Assembly: GCF_018130955.1 (NCBI RefSeq)
Contig: NZ_JAFCJM010000058.1
Location: forward strand, 1 to 43,694
Direction: 5' to 3'
DNA length: 43,694 nucleotides
DNA from: Bradyrhizobium liaoningense
GTDB taxonomy: Bacteria; Pseudomonadota; Alphaproteobacteria; Rhizobiales; Xanthobacteraceae
Part shown: piece after piece, positions 26,326 through 34,626 of the stretch
Position numbering within the stretch: the stretch's first letter is position 1
Layout: each line of letters opens with the position of its first letter
Notes under the pieces: model-generated
What the model was told of the DNA's origin: nothing
Database searches by the model: none
Seen by the model: the letters and a program-made list of their open reading frames with translations, nothing else
Position numbers and translations under genes: made by a program

Positions 26326-27393
26326 ATGGCTCGGATCACGTTGCGTCAATTGCTCGATCATGCGGCGGAGAACGACTACGGCGTCCCGGCTTTCAACATC
26401 AACAACATGGAGCAGGCCTTGGCGATCATGGACGCGGCCAACCAGGTCGATGCCCCCGTGATCATCCAGGCCTCGCGCGGCGCGCGCTCCTACGCCAACG
26501 ACGTCATGCTCAAGCACATGATGGACGCGGTGACCGAGATCTATCCGCACATCCCGGTCTGCGTGCATCTCGACCACGGCAACGAGCCCGCGACCTGCAT
26601 GACCGCGATCCAGGCCGGCTTCACCTCGGTCATGATGGACGGCTCGCTGAAGGCCGACGGCAAGACGCCCGGCGACTGGGACTACAATGTCGGCGTCACC
26701 AAGACCGTGACCACGATGGCCCATCTCGGCGGCATCTCGGTGGAAGGCGAGCTTGGCGTGCTCGGCTCGCTCGAGACCGGCATGGGCGACAAGGAAGACG
26801 GCCACGGCGCCGAAGGCAAGCTGTCGCACGACCAGCTCCTGACCAATCCGGACGAGGCCGTGAAGTTCGTGAGGCAAACCCGGGTCGACGCGCTCGCGAT
26901 CGCGATGGGCACCTCGCACGGCGCCTACAAGTTCACCCGCAAGCCGGACGGCGACATCCTCGCCATGAACGTGATCGAGGAGATCCACCGCAAGCTGCCG
27001 AACACGCATCTTGTGATGCATGGTTCGTCATCGGTGCCGCAGGACCTGCAGGAGATCATCAACGCCAATGGCGGCAAGATGAAGCCGACCTGGGGCGTGC
27101 CGGTCGCCGAGATCCAGCGCGGCATCAAGAACGGCGTACGCAAGATCAACATCGACACCGACAACCGCATGGCGATGACCGGCCAGATCCGGAAAGTGCT
27201 CAAGGACAGCCCGGAAGAGTTCGATCCGCGCAAATATTTGAAGCCCGCCATGGAAGCCATGACCAAGCTGTGCAAGCAGCGGCTCCAGGAGTTCAATACC
27301 GCGGGCCAGGCCTCCAAGTTCAAGCGGGTCCTGACGACAGCCGAAATGGCCAAGCGCTACGCCAAGGGCGAGCTCGACCCGAAGGTGGCTTGA
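26326..27393 (+). CDS. Class II fructose-bisphosphate aldolase
   Basis: A 355-residue zinc-dependent aldolase of the long-loop type used by chemo- and photo-autotrophic proteobacteria (CbbA/FbaA-like). MARITLRQLLDHAAENDYG starts the protein. Zinc and substrate residues lie in VCVHLDHGNEPATC, SVEGELGVLGSLE and VMHGSSSVP; NIDTDNRMAMTG is the phosphate site. It cleaves or forms fructose-1,6-bisphosphate and, in the Calvin cycle, sedoheptulose-1,7-bisphosphate. The start at 26326 has GGAGAAGG upstream; a longer in-frame version overlaps pgk and is not credible. A class I aldolase gene follows. Confidence 0.95.
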   Translation: MARITLRQLLDHAAENDYGVPAFNINNMEQALAIMDAANQVDAPVIIQASRGARSYANDVMLKHMMDAVTEIYPHIPVCVHLDHGNEPATCMTAIQAGFTSVMMDGSLKADGKTPGDWDYNVGVTKTVTTMAHLGGISVEGELGVLGSLETGMGDKEDGHGAEGKLSHDQLLTNPDEAVKFVRQTRVDALAIAMGTSHGAYKFTRKPDGDILAMNVIEEIHRKLPNTHLVMHGSSSVPQDLQEIINANGGKMKPTWGVPVAEIQRGIKNGVRKINIDTDNRMAMTGQIRKVLKDSPEEFDPRKYLKPAMEAMTKLCKQRLQEFNTAGQASKFKRVLTTAEMAKRYAKGELDPKVA

Positions 27394-27423
27394 TCGCATT
27401 CTCCGCACCATCCGCAAGCTCGG

Positions 27424-27545
27424 TCACCTCTCCCCATCGGGAGAGGTCGATTTGCGCAAGCAAATCGGGTGAGGGGCTCAGGTCCCTCTGTGGAGAAACC
27501 CCTCACCCGGCGCTTCGCGCCGACCTCTCCCTCTGGGAGAGGTGT
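27424..27545. repeat. Palindromic intergenic repeat, family B (copy 2)
   Basis: Several nested hairpins: ACCTCTCCC-CATC-GGGAGAGGT, GATTTGC-GCAA-GCAAATC, an arm pair GGGTGAGGGG/CCCCTCACCC, and GACCTCTCCC-TCT-GGGAGAGGTG at the right end. The segment CCCTCACCCGGCGCTTCGCG is nearly identical to the copy at 20521. It separates the class II aldolase from the class I aldolase and may cause partial termination or mRNA stabilisation there. Confidence 0.75.
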
Positions 27546-27652
27546 GGTGCCAGCCCAGCCCTCCCTCCCCTGCGACGAACGTTAACTCGGCAATTGCCCG
27601 AGAACGGTCTATTTTCCCGGGCAAGGCAGAATCGTTTTGGGAGGACCTCTCG

Positions 27653-28678
27653 ATGAATCTGACTGAGCTCAACAGGATCGCGACCGCCATGGTCAAGCCC
27701 GGCAAGGGCATTCTTGCGGCCGACGAATCCTCAGGCACGATCAAGAAGCGTTTTGACGCGATCGGGGTGGAGTCGACCGAGGACAACCGGCGCGACTACC
27801 GTGAGATGCTGTTTCGCTCCAAGGAAGCCATGAGCCAACACATCTCCGGCGTCATCCTCTATGACGAGACGATCTGGCAGAACGCGAAGGACGGCACGCC
27901 GCTCATCAAGCTGATCGAAGAGAGCGGTGCGATTCCCGGCATCAAGGTCGACGAAGGCACGCAGGCCCTGCCGATGTGCCCGGGAGAGCTCGTCACCATC
28001 GGGCTCGACAAGCTCGCCGAGCGCCTGAAAAAATATTTTGAGCGCGGTGCACGCTTCGCCAAATGGCGCGCGGTGATCGATATCGGCAACGGTATCCCGT
28101 CGATGACCGCAATCAGCGTCAACGCCCATGCACTGGCGCGCTACGCCGCGCTATGCCAAGCCGCGCAGATCGTGCCGATCGTCGAGCCGGAAGTGCTGAT
28201 GGACGGCGATCACGACATCGACCGCTGCTATGAGGTGACGAGCCGCGTCCTCAACAAGACCTTCCAGGAATTGCGCGTCCAGCGCGTCGAACTCGAGGGC
28301 ATGGTGCTGAAACCCAACATGGCGGTCTCAGGCAAGAAGTGCGCAAAGCAGGCGTCGGTTGCCGAGGTCGCGGAGAAGACCGTACGGCTCCTGAAGGCCT
28401 GCGTGCCCGCGGCCGTACCCGGCATCGCCTTCCTCTCCGGCGGCCAGTCGGACGAGGAGGCGACCGCCCATCTCGACGCCATGAACAAGCTCGGCCCGCT
28501 GCCCTGGGGCCTGACCTTCTCCTATGGGCGTGCCCTGCAGGCCGCGCCACAGAAGGCGTGGTCCGGCAAGGCGGACAATGTCGCCGCCGGCCAGCGCGCG
28601 TTCTCCCATCGCGCGCGCATGAACGGGCTTGCGAGCCAGGGCAAATGGGACGTCAGCCTGGAAAAGAAGGCGGCCTAG
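27653..28678 (+). CDS. Class I fructose-bisphosphate aldolase
   Basis: A 341-residue Schiff-base aldolase resembling the eukaryotic-type class I family. Features include KGILAADESSGTIKKRF near the N-terminus, the acid cluster VPIVEPEVLMDGDHD, and the Schiff-base Lys220 in GMVLKPNM; the C-terminal phosphate region is FLSGGQSDEEA and FSYGRALQ. It works without metal, unlike the class II enzyme encoded just upstream. The start at 27653 is chosen because MNLTELNRIATAMVKPG begins the conserved part and GGGAGG lies upstream; the longer frame reads into the repeat. The next gene starts 2 nt after its stop. Confidence 0.95.
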   Translation: MNLTELNRIATAMVKPGKGILAADESSGTIKKRFDAIGVESTEDNRRDYREMLFRSKEAMSQHISGVILYDETIWQNAKDGTPLIKLIEESGAIPGIKVDEGTQALPMCPGELVTIGLDKLAERLKKYFERGARFAKWRAVIDIGNGIPSMTAISVNAHALARYAALCQAAQIVPIVEPEVLMDGDHDIDRCYEVTSRVLNKTFQELRVQRVELEGMVLKPNMAVSGKKCAKQASVAEVAEKTVRLLKACVPAAVPGIAFLSGGQSDEEATAHLDAMNKLGPLPWGLTFSYGRALQAAPQKAWSGKADNVAAGQRAFSHRARMNGLASQGKWDVSLEKKAA

Positions 28679-28680
28679 AC

Positions 28681-29373
28681 TTGTCGAGCAAATCTGCGAC
28701 CAAGCCCGCTCCTGCGCGCCCCGCACCGCGTCTCTATCTCGCGACGCCGGTGGTCGACGACCCCGCCTCGCTCGTCGCGGAGCTTCCCGCGCTGCTCGCC
28801 GCAGCCGATGTCGCGGCCGTGCTGGTGCGGCTCAAGGAGACCGACCAGCGCACCATGATCTCGCGCGTGAAGGCGCTGGCGCCGGCGGTGCAGAGTGCGG
28901 GCGCAGCGCTGCTGCTCGACGGTCATGTCGAACTGGTCGCGCGCGGCGGCGCCGATGGCGCACATCTCACCGGCCTTGCCGCGCTGGAAGAGGCGATGCC
29001 ATCGCTCAAGCCGGACCGCATCGCCGGCGTCAGCGGGCTTGCCACGCGGCACGATTCCATGAGCGCGGGCGAGATGGGCGCGGACTATGTGCTGTTCGGC
29101 GAGCCCGACGCGGAAGGCGCGCGCCCGTCGACGTCGGCCATCGCGGAACGACTCGACTGGTGGGCCGAGCTGTTCGAGCCGCCCTGCGTCGGCTTTGCCA
29201 CCTCGTCGGCGGAGGCTTTTGAGTTCGCGGCGTCAGGCGCGGATTTCGTGCTGGTCGGCGATTTCATCTGGGCCGATCCGCGCGGAGCAAAAGCTGCGCT
29301 GGTCGATGTCGACGCGGCGATCAGGAAGGCCTATGCGGATGCGACCGCCTCGACCGGTGCGGGGCACGGATAG
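28681..29373 (+). CDS. ThiE-like TIM-barrel protein, probably not a true thiamine-phosphate synthase
   Basis: A 230-residue TIM barrel related to thiamine-phosphate synthase (ThiE/TenI). Recognisable blocks are LVRLKETDQR, GADGAHLTG, IAGVSGLATRHDS and GADYVLFGEP. The DDR-type motif that binds pyrophosphate and magnesium is replaced by LLLDGHVELVARGG, and the usual T-x-T-K loop is missing, so classical activity is doubtful. A TTG codon 2 nt after the aldolase stop is the only start that fits; the coding frame upstream is inside the aldolase. It is translationally coupled to the aldolase and precedes a Sel1-repeat gene by 9 nt. A TenI-like or regulatory role is possible. Confidence 0.8.
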   Translation: MSSKSATKPAPARPAPRLYLATPVVDDPASLVAELPALLAAADVAAVLVRLKETDQRTMISRVKALAPAVQSAGAALLLDGHVELVARGGADGAHLTGLAALEEAMPSLKPDRIAGVSGLATRHDSMSAGEMGADYVLFGEPDAEGARPSTSAIAERLDWWAELFEPPCVGFATSSAEAFEFAASGADFVLVGDFIWADPRGAKAALVDVDAAIRKAYADATASTGAGHG

Positions 29374-29382
29374 CCAGCGACC

Positions 29383-30456
29383 ATGATGCTCCCGCGCTCG
29401 ATCCCCATCCTGTCCGCACTGCTGCTGCTGACCGCGCCGGCGGCCGCGCAGATCTCACTGACGCCGCCCGCGACGACGCCGAGCCCCGCGCCCGAGAAGC
29501 CGAAGGCCGCAAAACCGCCCGCGCCCGCCAAAAAGAAGGAAGCCGCGCCGGCGCCGAAGCCGTCGCCCTCGCCGAGCGCACCGCCAACAGCGACGGTGAT
29601 CCCGGCGCCGCCGACCGACAGTTCCGGCGTCGACCTCGTGTACGGCGCCTACCAGCGCGGCCAGTACAAGACCGCGTTCGACCTTGCCACCGCGCGCGCG
29701 CAAGGAGGCGATCCCAAGGCCATGACCATGCTGGGCCAGCTCTATTCGGGCGCGCTCGGCATCAAGCGCGATTACGCCAAGGCGGCCGAGTGGTACAAGC
29801 GCGCCTCCGATGCCGGCGACCGTCAGGCGATGCTCGAGCTCGCGATGCTGCGCATCGCCGGCCGCGGCGGTCCCATCGACAAGGGCGAGGCCGTGAAGCT
29901 GCTGGCCTCCGCCTCGAAGCTCGGCGAGCCCAAGGCCGCCTATAATCTCGCGCTGCTCTATCTCGACGGACAGACACTGCCGCAGGACGTCAAGCGCTCC
30001 GCAGAGTTGCTGCGCCAGGCGGCTGACGCCGGGCTGCCGGAAGCACAATACGCGCTTGCGACGTTCTACAAGGAAGGCACCGGCGTCGAGAAGGATATCG
30101 ACAAGGCGGTGCGGCTGCTCCAGGCGGCCACGTTGGCCGACAATGTCGATGCCGAGGTCGAATACGCCATTGCACTGTTCAACGGCACCGGCACGCCGCG
30201 CAATCCGCCGGCCGCGGTGGCGTTGCTGCGCAAGGCGGCCCGACAGAACTCGCCGATCGCCCAGAACCGGCTGGCCCGCATCCTCATCACGGGCATGGGC
30301 GCGCCGGTCGACAAGGTCGAGGGCTTCAAATGGCATCTGGTCGCCAAAACCGCCGGCAAGGGCGATCCGGACCTCGATGCGCAATTGACCGAGCTCAATC
30401 CCGACGACCGGGCCAAGGCGGAGGCCGCAGCGAAGAAATGGCTCGGGACCAAATGA
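29383..30456 (+). CDS. Exported Sel1/TPR-repeat protein
   Basis: A 357-residue protein with a Sec signal (ILSALLLLTAPAAAQ), a Pro/Ala/Lys-rich linker (about 28-80), and about six Sel1-like repeats, for example GDPKAMTMLGQLYSGALGIK and GLPEAQYALATFYKEGTGV. Sel1 repeats form solenoids used for protein contacts, often in cell-envelope processes. The linker resembles those that span the periplasm or peptidoglycan. It is 9 nt downstream of the ThiE-like gene and probably co-transcribed with it. No enzymatic motif is seen. Confidence 0.88.
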   Translation: MMLPRSIPILSALLLLTAPAAAQISLTPPATTPSPAPEKPKAAKPPAPAKKKEAAPAPKPSPSPSAPPTATVIPAPPTDSSGVDLVYGAYQRGQYKTAFDLATARAQGGDPKAMTMLGQLYSGALGIKRDYAKAAEWYKRASDAGDRQAMLELAMLRIAGRGGPIDKGEAVKLLASASKLGEPKAAYNLALLYLDGQTLPQDVKRSAELLRQAADAGLPEAQYALATFYKEGTGVEKDIDKAVRLLQAATLADNVDAEVEYAIALFNGTGTPRNPPAAVALLRKAARQNSPIAQNRLARILITGMGAPVDKVEGFKWHLVAKTAGKGDPDLDAQLTELNPDDRAKAEAAAKKWLGTK

Positions 30457-30541
30457 CTTGACGCAGGCCCGAGCGCAGGGCACCCCATCTCCTTAAAGCA
30501 AGCCGTTTGGCGCCACTTCCCTGAAATCAAGACCGAAAATC

Positions 30542-31336
30542 ATGCTGTATTCCGCAACTATCAACGTCATGGTCAAGGCCGCGCGCCGCGCCGGCCGCAG
30601 CCTGAAGCGCGATCTCGGCGAGATCGAGCATCTCCAGGTTTCGCTGAAGGGCCCGGCCAATTTCGTCTCGCTCGCCGACAAGCGCGCCGAGGAGATCCTC
30701 TATCAGGACCTCGCAAAAGCCCGCCCCGGCTACGGCTTCATCGGCGAGGAAGGGGGCACGCGCGAAGGCACCGACAAGAGCCACACCTGGATCGTCGATC
30801 CCCTGGACGGCACCACCAACTTCCTGCACGGCATCCCGCAATTCGCGATCTCGATCGGGCTCGCGCGCGAGGGCACCGTCATCGCCGGGGTGATCTACAA
30901 TCCCGCCAATGACGAGCTCTACATCGCCGAACGCGGCAAGGGCGCCTTCCTCAACGACCAGCGCCTGCGCGTCGCCGGCCGCCGCCAGCTCAACGAATGC
31001 GTGGTGGCCTGCGGCCTGCCGCATATCGGCCGCGGCGACCACGACCTTTTCCGCCGCGAGATGACCGCGATCCAGGACCAGGTCGCAGGCCTGCGCCGCT
31101 TCGGCGCCGCCTCCCTCGACCTCGCCTTCGTCGCTGCCGGCCGCCTCGACGGCTATTGGGAACGCAATCTGCAGCCCTGGGACATCGCAGCCGGCCAGAT
31201 CATGGTGAAGGAAGCCGGCGGCACCGTGAGCGACATCGACACGTCAGGCGACGCGCTGGTCACGGGCCACGTCGTGTGCGGCAACGAGTTCGTGCACGGG
31301 GAATTGGTGAAGACGCTGCGGCCGCTGGCGAAGTAA
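30542..31336 (+). CDS. suhB: Inositol-monophosphatase-family phosphatase
   Basis: A 264-residue member of the IMPase/SuhB family. Metal-binding motifs are GEEGG (residue about 74), WIVDPLDGTTNFLHG, and the C-terminal QPWDIAAGQIMVKEAGG. It removes phosphate from inositol-1-phosphate or related small phosphates; in E. coli SuhB also binds the transcription antitermination complex. The assignment as suhB rather than a related bisphosphatase rests on length and overall motif spacing. An 85-nt gap separates it from the Sel1 gene. It converges on the RND pump, with a palindromic element between them. Confidence 0.9.
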   Translation: MLYSATINVMVKAARRAGRSLKRDLGEIEHLQVSLKGPANFVSLADKRAEEILYQDLAKARPGYGFIGEEGGTREGTDKSHTWIVDPLDGTTNFLHGIPQFAISIGLAREGTVIAGVIYNPANDELYIAERGKGAFLNDQRLRVAGRRQLNECVVACGLPHIGRGDHDLFRREMTAIQDQVAGLRRFGAASLDLAFVAAGRLDGYWERNLQPWDIAAGQIMVKEAGGTVSDIDTSGDALVTGHVVCGNEFVHGELVKTLRPLAK

Positions 31337-31356
31337 GGCGCGCCTTCCTCCACACT

Positions 31357-31463
31357 GTCATTCCGGGACGCACCTCTTTTGGCGCGGGCCCGGAATCCAT
31401 TCATCCGCGGTGATCGCGGCCCAATGGATTCCGGGCTCGCGCTATCGCGCGCCCCGGAATGAC
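31357..31463. repeat. Large palindromic repeat between convergent genes
   Basis: Outer arms GTCATTCCGGG and CCCGGAATGAC enclose inner arms CCCGGAATCCATT and AATGGATTCCGGG. The whole element folds as a long double stem in either direction. It lies between the stops of suhB (+) and the RND gene (-), so it can act as a bidirectional terminator. The GTCATTCCGGG motif is common in dispersed repeats of alphaproteobacteria. Confidence 0.7.
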
Positions 31464-31470
31464 GAGGAGA

Positions 31471-34400
31471 TTACGTCGGCTTCACCGGCGCCGGCGGGCC
31501 ATGCATCTCCGCTTCCGCCTTCGGCTCCCGGTCTCCCGCCAGCACGCGCTGCACGGAGACGAAGAACACCGGCACCATCAGCAGCGCCAGGATGACGACC
31601 GCGATCATGCCGCCCATCACGGTGGTGCCGAGCGATTGCTGGCTGGCGCCGCCGGCGCCATGCGCGATCGCCATCGGCAGCACGCCGCAGATGAAGGCGA
31701 GGCCGGTCATCAGGATCGGACGGAAGCGCAGGCGGCAGGCTTCGATGGTGGCCTCCAGCAGCGGCTTGCCTTCTTTGCGCAGGTCCTTGGCGAACTCGAT
31801 GATCAAAATCGCGTCCTTGGCCGCAAGGCCGATGATGGTGATGAGGCCGACAGTGAAATAGACGTCGTTCGGCAAGCCGCGCAGCATCGCCGCGATGACC
31901 GCGCCGGTGACGCCGAGCGGCACGGTGAGCAGCACCGCGAGCGGAATGGTCCAGCTCTCGTAGAGCGCGGCCAGGCACAGGAATACGACGAAGATCGACA
32001 GCGCCAGCAGGAACGGCGCCTGCGAGCCCGACAATTTTTCCTGCAGCGACTGCCCGGTCCATTCATAGCCGAACCCGCGCGGCAGGCGGCCGGCGAGCCG
32101 CTCCATCTCGGCGATCGCGTCGCCCGAAGTGTAGCCGGGCTTGGCCTCGCCAGAGATGCGCACCGCCGGATAATAGTTGAAGCCGGCGATCTGCGTCGGA
32201 CCGCGCGACCATTCGACGGTTGCGAAGGACGAAAACGGCACGAGCTGGCCGCGGCTGTTCTTGACGTTGTAGTTGAGGATGTCCTCGGTGCGCATGCGGT
32301 CGGCGCGGTCGGCCTGCACCACCACGCGCTGCATGCGCCCGCGGTTCGGGAAGTCGTTGATGTAGTTCGAGCCGAGATTGGTCGAGATCGTGTTGTTGAT
32401 GTCCTCGAAGGTGACGCCGAAGGCGCCGGCCTTTTCGCGGTCGATCATGAGATTGACCTGCGGCGCCTCGGGCAGGCCTTCGATGTAGACTTTCTGCAGC
32501 ACCGGGCTCGCATTCGCTTGCGAAATCAACTGGTCGGCGGCACGCATCAAGGCGGGATAGCCCTTCTGGCCGCGGTCCTGCAGGCGGAAGCTGAAGCCGG
32601 AGGAGTTGCCGAGATTGTCGATCGGCGGCGGCTGCAGCGCCGTGATCTTGGCATCGCGGATCGAGGCGAGGTCGCGGTTGATGTCATTGACGATCGCGGC
32701 TGCCGATTCTTTCGGGCCGCGCTCCGACCAGTCCTTCAGCGTGATGAAGGCCTGCGCGGTGTTCATGCCCTGGCCGGAGAAGCTGAAGCCGGTGAGGAAG
32801 GTGACCTCGTCGACTCCCGGCTTCTGCAACAGATATTTCTCGACCTTCTCGATCACGGCTTCGGTGCGCGGATAGGACGAATCCGATGGCGTCTGCACGT
32901 CGGTGGTGATGAAGCCCTGGTCGTCGATCGGCAGGAAGCCACCGGGCAGGCTGACAAAGCCCCAGGAGAGGCCGACCAGCAGCGCCGCATAGACCAGCAT
33001 CAGGCGTCCCGTGCGCTTCAGCGAGAAGCCGACGGTTTTGGAATAGCCCTCCTTGCCGCCTTCGAGCATGCGGTTGAACCAGCCGAACACGCCCCTCTTG
33101 GCGTGGCCGTGACCGGCCGCGACCGGCTTGAGCAGCGTCGCGCACAGCGCAGGGGTCAGCGACAGCGCGAGGAACGCGGAGAAGCCGATCGCGGCAACCA
33201 TGGTGACGGAGAACTGGCGATAGATGATGCCGACCGAGCCGGGGAAGAACGCCATCGGCACGAACACCGCCATCAGCACCAGCGTGATGCCGATGATGGC
33301 GCCGGTGATCTGCGACATCGCCTTGCGCGTCGCCTCCTTCGGCGGCAGGCCCTCCTCCGCCATGATGCGCTCGACGTTCTCGACCACGACGATGGCGTCG
33401 TCGACGAGGATGCCGACCGCGAGCACCATGCCGAACATGGAGAGCATGTTGATGGAGTAGCCGGCGAGCAGCAGCGTGCTGCAGGCGCCCAAGAGCGCCA
33501 CCGGCACGACGATGGTCGGGATGATGGTGTAGCGGATGTTCTGCAGGAACAGGAACATCACCACGAACACCAGCACGACGGCCTCGACCAGCGTCATCAG
33601 CACCTTCTTGATCGACGCTTCCACCACCGGCGTGATGTTGTAGGGGATCTCGTAGGTGATGTTGGCCGGGAAGAAGCGCGACAGCTCCTTCATCTTGGCT
33701 TCCACCGCGCTCGCAGTCGCAAGCGCGTTGCCGGTCGGAGACATCAGCACCGACAGGCCCGCGGTCGGCTTGCCGTTGAGGCGCGTGTTGAACTGATAGC
33801 TGAGGCCGCCGACCTCGACGCGCGCGACGTCGCGCAGGCGAACGGTCGAACCGTCGGCGTTGGCGCGCAGGGTGATGGCTCCGAACTCGTCCGGCGAGGC
33901 AAGCTGCCCCTTGACCAGCACAAGTGCCGAGACGCGCTGGTCCTTGGTCGACGGCTCCGCGCCGATGCTGCCGGAGGCGACCTGCGCGTTCTGGGCGGTG
34001 ATCGCTTTGTTGACGTCGTCGACCGTCATCCCGTAGCCGACAAGCTTTGCGGGATCGATCCAGACGCGCAAAGATCGTTCGGTCGAATACAGCGTGGCGC
34101 GGCCGACGCCGGGAATGCGGCGGATCTCGCCGAGCACGTTGCGGATCATGAAGTCGCCGAGCCCGACCTCATCGAGGCTGCCGTCGGTCGAATTCAGGGT
34201 GATGATCTGGAGCACTGCGCTCGAGGCTTCCTCGATCAGGATGCCCTGCTGGATCACCGCGCGCGGCAGGCGCGCCTCGACGCGCTTGATGCGGTTCTGC
34301 ACCTCGACGGAGGCGTCGTTGGTGGAGGTGCCCGGCACGAAATTGGCGATGATCTCGACCTGGCCGAGCGAATCGCTGGTCGATTCGAAGTTGAGGATGC

Positions 34401-34620
34401 CGGAGGCGCCGTTCAACTCCTCCTCGATCAGCCGCGTCACGCTGTTGTAGAGGTTTTCCGGCGAGGCGCCGGGGTAGCTGGTCGAGATCGAGATCGAGGG
34501 CGGCGCGATGATCGGATATTGCGCGATCGGCAGCAGCGGAACCGAGATCGCGCCGATCAAGCAGATGAACAGCGCGACGACCCAGGCGAAGATCGGCCTG
34601 TCGATGAAGAAGCTCGGCAT
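31471..34620 (-). CDS. RND efflux pump inner-membrane subunit (HAE1/AcrB type)
   Basis: A 1049-residue resistance-nodulation-division permease with the normal AcrB-like length. It begins MPSFFIDRPIFAWVVALFIC, has the proton-relay pair in VGILVDDAIVVVENVER, two large periplasmic loops between TM1-2 and TM7-8, and the conserved GVTGAVIAAMLRGLPNDVYF. It exports hydrophobic drugs and similar compounds in exchange for protons. The adaptor gene lies 6 nt upstream on the same strand, so the two form an operon; no outer-membrane TolC-type gene is in the window. No regulator gene is adjacent. Confidence 0.97.
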   Translation of the reverse strand: MPSFFIDRPIFAWVVALFICLIGAISVPLLPIAQYPIIAPPSISISTSYPGASPENLYNSVTRLIEEELNGASGILNFESTSDSLGQVEIIANFVPGTSTNDASVEVQNRIKRVEARLPRAVIQQGILIEEASSAVLQIITLNSTDGSLDEVGLGDFMIRNVLGEIRRIPGVGRATLYSTERSLRVWIDPAKLVGYGMTVDDVNKAITAQNAQVASGSIGAEPSTKDQRVSALVLVKGQLASPDEFGAITLRANADGSTVRLRDVARVEVGGLSYQFNTRLNGKPTAGLSVLMSPTGNALATASAVEAKMKELSRFFPANITYEIPYNITPVVEASIKKVLMTLVEAVVLVFVVMFLFLQNIRYTIIPTIVVPVALLGACSTLLLAGYSINMLSMFGMVLAVGILVDDAIVVVENVERIMAEEGLPPKEATRKAMSQITGAIIGITLVLMAVFVPMAFFPGSVGIIYRQFSVTMVAAIGFSAFLALSLTPALCATLLKPVAAGHGHAKRGVFGWFNRMLEGGKEGYSKTVGFSLKRTGRLMLVYAALLVGLSWGFVSLPGGFLPIDDQGFITTDVQTPSDSSYPRTEAVIEKVEKYLLQKPGVDEVTFLTGFSFSGQGMNTAQAFITLKDWSERGPKESAAAIVNDINRDLASIRDAKITALQPPPIDNLGNSSGFSFRLQDRGQKGYPALMRAADQLISQANASPVLQKVYIEGLPEAPQVNLMIDREKAGAFGVTFEDINNTISTNLGSNYINDFPNRGRMQRVVVQADRADRMRTEDILNYNVKNSRGQLVPFSSFATVEWSRGPTQIAGFNYYPAVRISGEAKPGYTSGDAIAEMERLAGRLPRGFGYEWTGQSLQEKLSGSQAPFLLALSIFVVFLCLAALYESWTIPLAVLLTVPLGVTGAVIAAMLRGLPNDVYFTVGLITIIGLAAKDAILIIEFAKDLRKEGKPLLEATIEACRLRFRPILMTGLAFICGVLPMAIAHGAGGASQQSLGTTVMGGMIAVVILALLMVPVFFVSVQRVLAGDREPKAEAEMHGPPAPVKPT

Positions 34621-34626
34621 GGCCTG

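Noticed and set aside
28681..29373. Annotation as thiE (thiamine-phosphate synthase)
   Set aside because: The barrel is related, but the pyrophosphate and magnesium residues are not in place and no other thiamine gene is nearby.
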